This document shows positions 1-7,281 of a DNA stretch of 10,854 nt, one piece after another; the stretch's first letter is position 1; each line of letters begins with the position of its first letter. Position numbers and translations under genes: made by a program. Below the pieces are notes generated by a model. The model saw nothing but the letters and a program-made list of their open reading frames with translations, had not been told where the DNA came from and did no database searches. Origin of the DNA: JBBTCJ01 sp038043285 (GTDB lineage: Bacteria > Planctomycetota > Phycisphaerae > UBA1845); assembly GCA_038043285.1 (NCBI GenBank), contig JBBTCJ010000176.1:1-10854 (forward strand), written 5' to 3'.

Positions 1-468
1 GGTCCATCGTGGCGTGGGGATACAATTACTCCGGTCAAACCAACGTCCCCGCGCCGAACACGGGTTTCGTGGCCGTCTCAGGGGGCTACTACCACAGTCT
101 GGGTCTCAAGGCCGACGGGTCCATCGTGGCGTGGGGTCGGGACATTGAAGGTCAAACCAACGTCCCCGCGCCCAACACGGGTTTCGTGGCCGTCGCCGCG
201 GGCGATTACCACAGTCTGGGTCTCAAGGCCGACGGGTCCATCGTGGCGTGGGGATACAATTACTCCGGTCAAACCAACGTCCCCGCGCCGAACACGGGTT
301 TCGTGGCCGTCTCAGGGGGCTACTACCACAGTCTGGGTCTCAAGGCCGACGGGTCCATCGTGGCGTGGGGAGACAACGACTACGGTCAAACCAACCTCCC
401 CGCGCCCAACACGGGTTTCACCGCCGTCGCCGCGGGCTTTACGCACAGGCTGGGTCTCAAGGGCGACG
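1..468 (+). repeat. Four tandem 117-bp repeats coding RCC1 blades
   Basis: Units start at 1, 118, 235 and 352, each 117 bp (39 codons) and in frame. Units 1 and 3 are identical base for base, while units 2 and 4 differ from them mainly in the codons after GTGGCGTGGGG and before the CACAGTCTGGG block. The array probably continues left of the window. The pattern points to recent duplication or gene conversion inside the coding region. Confidence 0.95.
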
Positions 469-1586
469 CGGCGTGCTGTTTGACCCACGGAAGCTGTCGG
501 CAACTCCGACAGAGCGAATGCGTTGCACTGGGGGGGCTGTGGCACGGAGGTGCGTCGAAGTGTCAGTCGGACCGGGACGGCGACTCGATCGCGGACCTGT
601 GTGACGCTTGCCCCGACGGTCCCGCGAAAAGCGATCCGGAAATCTGTGGGTGCAGCGTTGCGGACACTGATTCCGACGGCGACGGTTTGGGCGATCTTTG
701 CGATAACTGCGCTGTCGATGCCAACAGGGATCAAACAGACGATGACCTTGATGGAACCGGGAATGCCTGCGACGAGTGCCCCGGCACTCTGGTGGGGATT
801 ATCGTAGCTCCGAACGGGTGTCCCGTGCCCTTGGGGCCGTGTTGCTTCGGCGGCGAAATCTGCGTCGACGCTACGACGGCTGAGGATTGCGAACGGGTAC
901 ACGGTATTTATCTTGGCGATGGTTTTACCTGCGGCAGCGACGCGGACGGCGATGGCGTGTTGGACTGCAACGATCGGTGTCCGCTGGACGCCCGAAAGAG
1001 TGCGCCGGGCACTTGCGGCTGCGGATTTTCGGACATCGACAGCGATCACGACGGCATCCCTGACTGCATCGATCCGTGCCCACCTTTGGGTTTTCCGGAC
1101 CTCGATGGCGACGGCATTTGTGATCTTGAGGACGGCTGCCCCGGCGATCCCGCGAAAAGTGAACCCGGAGTCTGCGGATGCGGGGTTCCCGATGACGACA
1201 CGGACGCCGACGGCACCGCAGATTGCATAGACTTGTGCTCCAACACTTCTCCGAATGTCCCCGTGAACACCTGCGGATGCGTGCCATTGGGTGCGTGCTG
1301 CTTTTCTGTCGGCGTGTGCTTCAATAGCCTCAGCGTCGATAGCTGCGTTTCGATCGACGGGATATATCAAGGCGACGGCTCCGCCTGCACCGAAGGGTGC
1401 GGGTTCGCCGACTTCGATCGGGACGGCGCCGTTGACCTGCGGGACGTCGCCGTCTTTCAGCGGTGTTTTGGGGCGGACGAAACTGATCTTTCCGACGGTC
1501 TGTGCAAACGCGGGGATATTGACGGTTGCCAAGAAATCGACCTGTGGGACTACGACGCCTTTCGTCGTGCCATGACGGGTCCGTAA
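1..1586 (+). CDS. Secreted RCC1-repeat / Cys-rich Asp-repeat / dockerin-like protein (5' partial)
   Basis: The frame is open through the left edge, so the real start and any signal peptide lie outside the window; the stop is TAA at 1584-1586. About 525 residues are visible. Residues 1-154 are four 39-residue blades (VAWG...GQTNVPAP...G..HSLGLKADGSI) typical of RCC1-type beta-propeller repeats. Residues about 155-470 are rich in Cys and Asp, with repeats such as DSDGDGLGDLCDNC that resemble calcium-binding thrombospondin type 3 repeats, alternating with a G-x-CCF...C...C...GDG..C module. Residues about 471-525 hold two EF-hand-like loops (DFDRDGAVDLRDVAVF and GDIDGCQEIDLWDYDAF), as in type I dockerins of planctomycete surface proteins. 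I infer an extracellular, calcium-stabilised protein with a binding or scaffolding role; the ligand is unknown. It appears to be the last gene of its unit, with a palindromic repeat element following. Confidence 0.85.
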   Translation, partial: SIVAWGYNYSGQTNVPAPNTGFVAVSGGYYHSLGLKADGSIVAWGRDIEGQTNVPAPNTGFVAVAAGDYHSLGLKADGSIVAWGYNYSGQTNVPAPNTGFVAVSGGYYHSLGLKADGSIVAWGDNDYGQTNLPAPNTGFTAVAAGFTHRLGLKGDAACCLTHGSCRQLRQSECVALGGLWHGGASKCQSDRDGDSIADLCDACPDGPAKSDPEICGCSVADTDSDGDGLGDLCDNCAVDANRDQTDDDLDGTGNACDECPGTLVGIIVAPNGCPVPLGPCCFGGEICVDATTAEDCERVHGIYLGDGFTCGSDADGDGVLDCNDRCPLDARKSAPGTCGCGFSDIDSDHDGIPDCIDPCPPLGFPDLDGDGICDLEDGCPGDPAKSEPGVCGCGVPDDDTDADGTADCIDLCSNTSPNVPVNTCGCVPLGACCFSVGVCFNSLSVDSCVSIDGIYQGDGSACTEGCGFADFDRDGAVDLRDVAVFQRCFGADETDLSDGLCKRGDIDGCQEIDLWDYDAFRRAMTGP

Positions 1587-1666
1587 GTCACACCGTCCAA
1601 CTCTGCACCTTGGTTTGCCACGCTACGAGCTGTCAAGAAGGGAATCGCAATCAACGTGTTTGGGGG

Positions 1667-1765
1667 GGGTCCGTGACACTTCCGGCGGGATCTTTTGTGG
1701 CCCCGTAAGGGGCCGAGGAATGTAGCCACGGGTGGAGTCCGCCATCGGCGGACGGAACCCGTGGC
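1667..1765 (+). repeat. Left arm of the palindromic element
   Basis: In order: terminal repeat (1667-1688); hairpin GGCCCC-GTAA-GGGGCC (1699-1714); linker; long hairpin 1725-1765. The long hairpin has outer stem GCCACGGGT/ACCCGTGGC, an inner stem GTCCGCC/GGCGGAC, a three-base loop and a small symmetrical internal loop (GGA/GGA). Confidence 0.8.
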
Positions 1766-1869
1766 AAGCGTCATTCAATCCAACCCGCCCCGGCGGGGCG
1801 GCGGAATGCCACATTTCCAGGTTTCCTCCGCCCCGTTCGGGGCGGGATCGAGTTCTTGGGCCATGCGAT

Positions 1870-1956
1870 CCACGGGTTCCGCTCCGCTTCACCCGTGGCT
1901 AAAAGCCTGCGCCCCTTTTGGGGCGGCCCGCGTGCCGCCGGAACTGTCACGGACCC
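1870..1956 (-). repeat. Right arm of the palindromic element (inverted copy)
   Basis: Read on the minus strand it repeats the left-arm layout: terminal repeat (1956-1935), hairpin GCCCC-AAAA-GGGGC (1924-1911), linker ending TAGCCACGGGTG, then a hairpin with stem CCACGGGT/ACCCGTGG (1898-1870). The linkers and inner stems differ from the left arm while the outer stems are kept, which suggests selection or homogenisation of the fold rather than of the exact sequence. Confidence 0.75.
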
Positions 1957-2016
1957 TTGCGGGTTGCGCCACGCATCAGGCTGGTTTGGCCCGACCGGCG
2001 GCGTTACGCTGCCTGC

Positions 2017-3483
2017 ATGACGCGCCGCGCGGATCGGATCATGCTTACACTCCTGTCCCTGTCCCTCGCTCTGGGCGCGGCGGGGTGTGGACCGACTTGG
2101 AAGAATGCGAGGATCGATGGCTACAAGCCCGGGGCAGGATATCGCCTCGAAACCCTGAAGCTCGGACGCGGGAACAGCGACGAAACCTTCGTCGCCTTGT
2201 GCTTTTCCGGCGGAGGCACGCGGGCGGCGGCGCTCGCGTTTGGCGTGCTCGAAGGGCTGCGGGCGACGGCGATCGCTCCCGCGGATGCAAACAGCCCGCC
2301 GCGCACGATGCTCGACGAGGTGGACCTGATTTCGTCCGTCTCCGGCGGATCGTTTACCTCCATGGTCTACGGGCTGGATCGTGAAGCGATCTTCGACGGA
2401 CGCTTCGAGCGGAAGTTTCTCAAATACAACGTGCAGACGCGGCTGCTGAGCCTGGTGCTCTCGCCGCTGAGTATCGTGCTCCTTCCGTATGCCCTCCTGG
2501 ATCGCATTGACCTCGCGGCCGAGTACTACCACAACGAAGTATTCGACCGGCGGACCTACCAGGCGCTTCTCGACCGCGGGGAACGGCCCTTGCTCGTGGT
2601 CAACGCCACGAACATGTCGATCGACGGGCGGTTTGAATTCACGCAGGACGACTTCGATTTTCTTGGATCGGACCTGGCGAGCCTGCCGGTGGCCCATGCC
2701 GTGGCCGCCTCGTCGGCCGTTCCGTTGCTGCTCAGTCCCTTGCGATTGTCGTACCAGAACTCGGACGTGATTGAGAGGATGATGCGCGAGACGCTCGATC
2801 AGCAGGCAACCGAACCCGTCGACCCGCGCTACCGGAAATGGGCGAGAAGTCTGCTCCCCCAGGACGCGGAGGCTGAAGGCGGACCGGTGCGGTTCGACGC
2901 GGCGAAGCACAAGTTCCTCTATCTCCTGGATGGCGGGCTGATCGACAACCTCGGCGTCACCCACGTCCTGCACTCGTTTCGCTATGGGGCGTTGCGTCGG
3001 ATGATTGCCGAACGTCGCGTCCGGCGATTATGCGTCGTCATCGTCAACGCCAGCACCGCCGCGCCGGAGCCGATCGAGGATCAACCGCGGGCTCCCGGAC
3101 TGTGGATGATGGCCCTGAAGACAGGAACCATCGGCATCTCCGGTCTCAGCGAAGCCATGACCGAGGCCCTGCGCGACGTCATCCAGGATCGACCGCGGGA
3201 GCTTGGCGAGTGGTATGACCGCTGTCAGGGCGCGATGGCCAAGGATTGCCCGAAGGCGCCCCCTCCGCCGCAACCCGCGGGAACCGACGTCGAGACGCAA
3301 GTGATCGAAATCAACTTTCATCGCATCGCGGACGCGAAGAAACGGCGGCGGTTCCTGTCCATGCCCACCAGCCTCTTCCTGCAACCCGGCGACGTGGATG
3401 CCTTGATCGATCTGGGAAGGCAGCAGTTGATCGAAGACCCCGGGTACCGACTCTTCGTGGAACAAAGTAGAGACGCAGAGTGA
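2017..3483 (+). CDS. Patatin-like phospholipase, probable lipoprotein
   Basis: A 488-residue serine acyl hydrolase of the patatin family, which cleaves acyl groups from phospholipids or related lipids. From ATG 2017, residues 1-24 form a signal peptide ending in a lipobox-like AAGC (Cys24), so membrane anchoring on the periplasmic side is likely; the -3 residue is Ala rather than the usual Leu. The frame is open upstream to 1918, but that extension lies in the palindromic element and would bury the signal peptide; ATG 2041 is the other plausible start. Key motifs: oxyanion-hole SGGGTRA (64-70), nucleophile elbow SVSGG with Ser109, the AASSAVPLLLSP segment (230-241) and the catalytic Asp in DGGLIDNLG (305-313). 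The first Gly of the usual G-x-S-x-G is Ser. No clear ribosome binding site precedes either start. It converges on the GT4 gene with one base between stops. The substrate is unknown. Confidence 0.85.
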   Translation: MTRRADRIMLTLLSLSLALGAAGCGPTWKNARIDGYKPGAGYRLETLKLGRGNSDETFVALCFSGGGTRAAALAFGVLEGLRATAIAPADANSPPRTMLDEVDLISSVSGGSFTSMVYGLDREAIFDGRFERKFLKYNVQTRLLSLVLSPLSIVLLPYALLDRIDLAAEYYHNEVFDRRTYQALLDRGERPLLVVNATNMSIDGRFEFTQDDFDFLGSDLASLPVAHAVAASSAVPLLLSPLRLSYQNSDVIERMMRETLDQQATEPVDPRYRKWARSLLPQDAEAEGGPVRFDAAKHKFLYLLDGGLIDNLGVTHVLHSFRYGALRRMIAERRVRRLCVVIVNASTAAPEPIEDQPRAPGLWMMALKTGTIGISGLSEAMTEALRDVIQDRPRELGEWYDRCQGAMAKDCPKAPPPPQPAGTDVETQVIEINFHRIADAKKRRRFLSMPTSLFLQPGDVDALIDLGRQQLIEDPGYRLFVEQSRDAE

Positions 3484-3484
3484 T

Positions 3485-4984
3485 TTACCCCGAGCCGCGG
3501 CGCCCTGTCCCCGCGTCAAGAGCCACGCCGCCTATGAACGGCGACGCTAAAAACGGGAAACGCACCAGCCGCTCGAAGACCCCCAGAAGTTCCGCCGCCC
3601 GACGGCTTCGATCAATCGATTCAAGGTTCATCTCTACGACGGGCGCTCCGCCAACATCGCGTGACGCCAACCGGACCATCGCCTCGCAGATCGCGTCCGC
3701 ATCACCGGGCGCACAGATGTGCGCGTCCGCATGGGTGTCGCGAAGCAGGTTGACGGCGGGACTTTGCAAAGACACCGCCGCGAGAATGGGTCGGCGAACG
3801 CCGAGGTATTCGAACAGCTTGTTGGGAACCTGGAGTTCCGCGCCGTCGCCGTCTGCACCGGCGAGGGCCAGAGCGTCGGCGCCGGCCATGAGGGAAAGCG
3901 CCTCGCCGTGAGACCGGGATCCGAGAACGTCGACCATGTCCGCAACCCCGGCACTCGCGGCCAGATCGCGGAGCGGCTTCCCGTCGCAGGTCGGCGGTCC
4001 CAGCAACGCCAGCCGCACGCGCCGCGCCAGATCCGGCTGACGCTCCTTCAATCGTCGCAGCGCCTCGAACCAGACCGTCGGACTTCGCCGTCCGTAGAAC
4101 TGCCCGCAATGCATGATGACGAAGACGCCCGGCCCGGCCGCGCGGATCGGCGCCGCCTGCCGCATCAAATCACTGTCGATCCCGTTGAGGATGACCTGAC
4201 TCTTTTGTGTCACCCAGGGGCATCGCCGTCGAAGCGCGTTGAACTGCGTCGGGGTGTTGCAGATGATCGCCGAGGCACATGCCAGCACGCGCCGCTCCAA
4301 CCATGCTTCCCATCGATCCACGCTGGCGAACTTGGCTTCTTGAAACGGATTGCCGCGCCATGGATCTCGGAAATCCGCCGCCCAGGGAATCCCGCTGAGG
4401 CGGTGCAGGCACCAGGCAATCAGATGCGCGCTGGCATAGGGCGAGGTGGAGTACAAGACCTCGGGACGCTCGGCGCGAATCGCCCTCAGCCCGGCCCACA
4501 CCCCGAAGGGAATCCATCCCGCGCGTGAGTCCGGGGTCTGCAGCCACCGCGAGACCCACCCGCGCACCGATCGGAGCCTGGAAGGCTTGGGGACCGACTG
4601 CGGACCGTCGTCCACTCGCCGGGCGATGGCCAAAGATGCCGGGTCCGCGCCCCATGCTCTGCGGTCTTGATTCGATCGAGCACCGGCGCCCGGGCGCACG
4701 ACGTTCCTCGGCAGCCGGAAGAGCGTCGCCGGTCGCTTCAACCATTCCACCGCGTCCACCCAGAACGTCCGAACCACCTTGGTCGATGCCGGTACGCGCA
4801 AGGAAAGAGCCGCGTCACATGATTCGCCGCGCGGGTCGGCGGTGATGACCGTGGCGTCCCAGCCCAGCCGATGCAGATGTCGGACGAACCCCAGCGTGCG
4901 ATGCGTTCCGCTACGGTTGATCGGCGGGAATGCGTACGCTACGCAAAGCCATCGCCGGCGATCCAGGGGGCGATCGTTGGTCAT
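3485..4984 (-). CDS. Glycosyltransferase family 4 (GT-B fold)
   Basis: About 499 residues from ATG 4984, chosen because it lies 10 bases after the stop of the preceding GT2 gene; the frame continues upstream to 5083 but only inside that gene. The N-terminal half starts with YAFPPINRSGTHRTLGF (about 17-33), the nucleotide-sugar glycosyltransferase pattern of WcaI-like GT4 enzymes, followed by D-S-R-A-G-W (about 152-157) and ADFRDPW. The C-terminal half has ILNGID (about 265-270), HCGQFYGRRSP, and the donor-binding E-x7-E region ELQVPNKLFEYL (about 383-394). It should transfer a sugar from a nucleotide-sugar donor to an unknown acceptor at the cytoplasmic membrane. It is the last gene of the minus-strand operon. 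No distinct Shine-Dalgarno is visible, which suggests translational coupling. The acceptor could be a glycan, a lipid carrier or, speculatively, the operon's peptides. Confidence 0.85.
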   Translation of the reverse strand: MTNDRPLDRRRWLCVAYAFPPINRSGTHRTLGFVRHLHRLGWDATVITADPRGESCDAALSLRVPASTKVVRTFWVDAVEWLKRPATLFRLPRNVVRPGAGARSNQDRRAWGADPASLAIARRVDDGPQSVPKPSRLRSVRGWVSRWLQTPDSRAGWIPFGVWAGLRAIRAERPEVLYSTSPYASAHLIAWCLHRLSGIPWAADFRDPWRGNPFQEAKFASVDRWEAWLERRVLACASAIICNTPTQFNALRRRCPWVTQKSQVILNGIDSDLMRQAAPIRAAGPGVFVIMHCGQFYGRRSPTVWFEALRRLKERQPDLARRVRLALLGPPTCDGKPLRDLAASAGVADMVDVLGSRSHGEALSLMAGADALALAGADGDGAELQVPNKLFEYLGVRRPILAAVSLQSPAVNLLRDTHADAHICAPGDADAICEAMVRLASRDVGGAPVVEMNLESIDRSRRAAELLGVFERLVRFPFLASPFIGGVALDAGTGRRGSG

Positions 4985-4994
4985 GGTCTTGGCG

Positions 4995-6005
4995 CTAGGA
5001 GATCGCCGGCGAAGTGCCGGCCAAGTACTCGTCCATTTGCATCGGAATCGTCCCTCGGCAACGAATTCGCTGCCATGAACCAACCAGATAGCCGATCAGG
5101 TTCGCCACAAGCACCGTCCAGAGCACCACGAAGCTCAGCGGATAGGCCGCGACGCGCCGCGTCCGCCGCGCGATCCGCAGCGCCTTGCCGTGGAACGTCC
5201 AAACGTAAAAGTAGACGACGGCCGTCGCGGCCAGTGCCCAGACAACCGGCACCAAGAACCCGATCGCAATCAGCGCGGCCACAACGGCAACGTTACGCAG
5301 ATTGTATGCGAAGCTTCGGGCATCGATCTGCGTGTGTCCGCGTCCCGTGCCGTAGTCGTAGAACTGCTTTCCGATCGACCTCAGCGACGTCCTCGGTCGC
5401 CAGTGCACGACGGCTTCCGGCACGAAGCGGTACCCGACCTCAAGACGCCGCATCCGCTCGTCAAACAGCGTGTCCTCCGAAAACCGAAGCCACTCCGGAA
5501 ACCCGCCCGCCTTCCGCCAGGCGGATTTCGTCAACGCCATCGAGCGGGCCGAAGGGTTGAACGTGGCGGCGTCCACCGGATCAAGTTGCCCGCGCATCGT
5601 CGCCAACCCGACAACCTCTTCCAGCAGCGAATCGGGCGCGATGCGGTAAAACCCGCCGACGAACTCGACCGCGGGATCGCCCTCGAACGGCTCGACAAGC
5701 CCGGCCAGCCAATCCTCCGCGGCGCGGCAGCCCGCGTCGGTCAACGCCACGACCTCGTGCGCGGCCGCGGCGATCCCGACGTTGCGACCCTGTGCGATGT
5801 TCGCCCCCGGCGCGTCAAGAAATCGGACGGCCGGATGCTCCGCCGCGAATTGACCGATCGTCTCGATGGTGTTGTCGGTCGATCCGCCGTCGACGACGAG
5901 GATCTCGGCAGCCGGCCTGGTCTGCGCCAGAAGCGACTCCAGCGTTTGCGCGCAGCCCCTGGCGTCGTTCTTGACCGTCATGACGATGGAAACAGCCGTG
6001 GCCAT
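4995..6005 (-). CDS. Glycosyltransferase family 2, membrane-anchored
   Basis: A 336-residue GT-A enzyme with an N-terminal catalytic domain and a membrane tail. Visible motifs: SIVMTVKND (6-14), donor-binding VDGGSTDNT (38-46), AQGRNVGI (71-78), TDAGC (89-93) where the usual D-x-D is seen as TDAG, the acceptor-side AGGFPEWL (166-173) and the catalytic-base-like SEDTLFDERM (176-185). Hydrophobic segments at about 237-270 (probably two helices) and 287-309 follow, so the enzyme sits in the cytoplasmic membrane. ATG 6005 starts 14 bases after the HprK-related stop; the upstream GAGAGACC is only a weak ribosome binding site. Membrane GT2 enzymes of this shape commonly act in cell-surface polysaccharide assembly, so the pair with the following GT4 suggests glycan synthesis or glycosylation of an exported product. 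Confidence 0.87.
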   Translation of the reverse strand: MATAVSIVMTVKNDARGCAQTLESLLAQTRPAAEILVVDGGSTDNTIETIGQFAAEHPAVRFLDAPGANIAQGRNVGIAAAAHEVVALTDAGCRAAEDWLAGLVEPFEGDPAVEFVGGFYRIAPDSLLEEVVGLATMRGQLDPVDAATFNPSARSMALTKSAWRKAGGFPEWLRFSEDTLFDERMRRLEVGYRFVPEAVVHWRPRTSLRSIGKQFYDYGTGRGHTQIDARSFAYNLRNVAVVAALIAIGFLVPVVWALAATAVVYFYVWTFHGKALRIARRTRRVAAYPLSFVVLWTVLVANLIGYLVGSWQRIRCRGTIPMQMDEYLAGTSPAIS

Positions 6006-6019
6006 TTGCGGTCTCTCGT

Positions 6020-6913
6020 TTAGGCCTCCACCAGCCCGCGAAGAAGTTTGCGGGTCTCTTCAATCGCACCGCTCCGCAGGGAGAAGCACTCCGCCCCGGC
6101 GACAAGGTCTGCGGCGATTCGCAGGGCCTGGTCGCCGAAGGCGCTGCGGTTCGGCGAGTTCCGCAACAGCTCGTAGGCCGCCTGCTCGCGGGTCATCGAG
6201 AGCAGTCTCGCCGGCGCGCCCGCAACGTGGCAAGGAAGAACAACAAAACGAACCGGGCAGACCTCGCCGACGGCGTCCGGGCGGACGTTTCGTGGATTAA
6301 CGTAGCCGACCTGCCCCTTGAGTCCCTTCACAAAGTGCTTTCCGCCGACCAGCGGCAATCCCAATTGGCGCAGAACTTCGAATGCCCCGTGTTTGACGCA
6401 CAATGCCTTGGGGTAGGGGTGCACGCGCAGCGTACGCGGATGAATCAGCGCGAACTCGTCGGACAAGTACCGCCAACCGTCCACCAGCAGCGCCGCGCAC
6501 AGCGTCGTCTTCCCGCTGCCGGAATCCGCGGGAAAGATCACCCCCTGGTCGCCCAGCGACATGGCCGCGGCGTGAATCTGAAAAAATTCGCCCCGCCGGG
6601 CGATCACGCCGTAGTTCAATCCCCATTCGACCATCGGGAGAATCTCGTTGAGGCGCACGTCCGGACCGATCTGTTCGAGGCCGCTGAATACATGGTACCT
6701 CGGGGCGCGCCAGCGCCGCTGGCTCGCGGGAACAACCTGCACCGTGACGTCGTCTCCGTTGGAATCCGGCGGCGCTCCATAGCCCGCGTACAGCGCCCGA
6801 AAGTCGTCGCGTACCTCTTGCATGTCGCACTCGACGCGGACGTCGACGTCTCCGACGCGGAACCTCAAGGCCTCGCGTGTCTCATTCTTCTGCTTGACGT
6901 TGATGGCGACCAT
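6020..6913 (-). CDS. HprK-related serine kinase-like protein
   Basis: About 297 residues, related to the C-terminal kinase domain of HPr kinase/phosphorylase. The nucleotide-binding loop is PADSGSGKTTL (about 128-138), with Ala where the first Gly of G-x4-G-K-T is usual; FFQIHAAAM lies just before it and YLSDEFALI (about 149-157) carries acidic residues expected near the metal site. The HPr-binding N-terminal domain of true HprK is not evident. I chose ATG 6913, 10 bases after the PqqD stop, with GGAGG at 6929-6933 (a slightly long 15-base spacing); a GTG at 6949 would overlap pqqD. The family includes 'HprK-related kinase A' proteins found with PqqD and a nucleotidyltransferase, and kinases such as PadeK that phosphorylate lasso-peptide precursors. 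The substrate here is unknown; the two neighbouring peptides are candidates. Confidence 0.8.
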   Translation of the reverse strand: MVAINVKQKNETREALRFRVGDVDVRVECDMQEVRDDFRALYAGYGAPPDSNGDDVTVQVVPASQRRWRAPRYHVFSGLEQIGPDVRLNEILPMVEWGLNYGVIARRGEFFQIHAAAMSLGDQGVIFPADSGSGKTTLCAALLVDGWRYLSDEFALIHPRTLRVHPYPKALCVKHGAFEVLRQLGLPLVGGKHFVKGLKGQVGYVNPRNVRPDAVGEVCPVRFVVLPCHVAGAPARLLSMTREQAAYELLRNSPNRSAFGDQALRIAADLVAGAECFSLRSGAIEETRKLLRGLVEA

Positions 6914-6923
6914 CTCGCTCGAC

Positions 6924-7232
6924 TCACACCTCCAACAGGCCCGAATCACCGAACTTGACGACCAACTGTTCCACGTGGTCCAGCGCGGCGGCGTACTCCA
7001 CCTCGAACGCGGCCGTCTGGATCAACGCCAGTTCCTCCGGCGTGCGCACGCCGTCGCAGTTCCGCCAGACGTTGTACGCCGTGTCCGTTAACATCAGCGT
7101 GGTGCCCCGCGTGGGGTCATACAGCAAACATCCCGTTTCACCGGCGTGCTCACGGAGATCGCTCCTTCGTGCCGGGATTCGCGCACTTTTTCCGAAGGCC
7201 CAGTGTCCGGGGGACGGTGGTTCCGATGACAT
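6924..7232 (-). CDS. PqqD-family peptide chaperone (RiPP recognition element)
   Basis: About 102 residues from ATG 7232. The conserved PqqD pattern is clear: ARIPARRSDLREHAGETGCLL, then DPTRGTTLMLTDTAYNVWRNCDGVRTPEELA, a compact winged-helix-like domain. PqqD domains bind the leader of a ribosomal peptide and present it to modifying enzymes. ATG 7232 is preceded by AAGGGG (7244-7239) with 6-base spacing; the frame extends to an ATG at 7271, but those codons are made of a GAATGCGG short repeat and look non-coding. It sits directly after two small Tat-signal peptide genes and directly before an HprK-related kinase, the pairing annotated elsewhere as the HPr-rel-A system. The obvious candidate clients are those two peptides. 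Confidence 0.82.
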   Translation of the reverse strand: MSSEPPSPGHWAFGKSARIPARRSDLREHAGETGCLLYDPTRGTTLMLTDTAYNVWRNCDGVRTPEELALIQTAAFEVEYAAALDHVEQLVVKFGDSGLLEV

Positions 7233-7238
7233 GGACTG

Positions 7239-7246
7239 CCCCTTCC
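7239..7246 (-). promoter_or_regulatory. Ribosome binding site of the PqqD gene
   Basis: GGAAGGGG on the minus strand lies 6 bases before ATG 7232. It is one of the clearer Shine-Dalgarno matches in the operon and decides the start in favour of ATG 7232 over ATG 7271. Its GGAA part is the edge of the short repeat array. Confidence 0.6.
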
Positions 7247-7273
7247 GCATTCCGCATTCACCATTCCGCATTC
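7243..7273. repeat. Short CCGCATTC repeat cluster between the peptide and PqqD genes
   Basis: CCGCATTC occurs three times on the plus strand, at 7245-7252, 7252-7259 and 7266-7273; the first two overlap by one base. On the coding strand it reads GAATGCGG. It fills most of the gap between the stop of the second peptide gene (7282) and the PqqD start (7232). It looks like a small interspersed or slipped repeat; I cannot tell whether it recurs in the genome. Confidence 0.75.
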
Positions 7274-7281
7274 GGCGCGGC

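Larger units (their letters stand above)
1667..1956. mobile_element. MITE-like palindromic element with 22-bp terminal inverted repeats
   Basis: The intergenic stretch 1587-2016 has no convincing gene; 1667-1956 is an ordered palindromic element. The ends (1667-1688 and 1935-1956) are inverted copies that read GGGTCCGTGACA, one variable base, then TTCCGGCGG: 21 of 22 match. Inside each end lies a GGCCCC/GGGGCC-type hairpin (1699-1714; 1911-1924), then a hairpin with a CCACGGGT...ACCCGTGG stem (1725-1765; 1870-1898). The centre holds two more hairpins with CCGCCCC/GGGGCGG stems (1785-1801 and 1828-1845). No transposase is present and I see no clear target-site duplication. It resembles a non-autonomous MITE or a REP/BIME-type composite; which of these cannot be decided from one copy. 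Confidence 0.7.

Noticed and set aside
312..1532. 406-codon minus-strand open frame inside the RCC1/dockerin gene
   Set aside because: Its translation has no domain-like pattern, while the plus strand codes clear repeats; it is the antisense shadow of a high-GC gene.
1699..1714. Intrinsic terminator for the RCC1/dockerin gene
   Set aside because: The GGCCCC/GGGGCC hairpin is followed by GAGGAATG rather than a T-run and is better explained as part of the repeated element; Rho-independent termination is not supported.
1771..2973. 400-codon minus-strand open frame over the palindromic element and patatin gene
   Set aside because: It crosses the hairpin element and lies opposite a gene with intact catalytic motifs; no family features.
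5190..6023. 277-codon plus-strand open frame opposite the GT2 gene
   Set aside because: Arg/Pro-rich translation without motifs; the minus strand carries a full GT2 catalytic domain and membrane tail.
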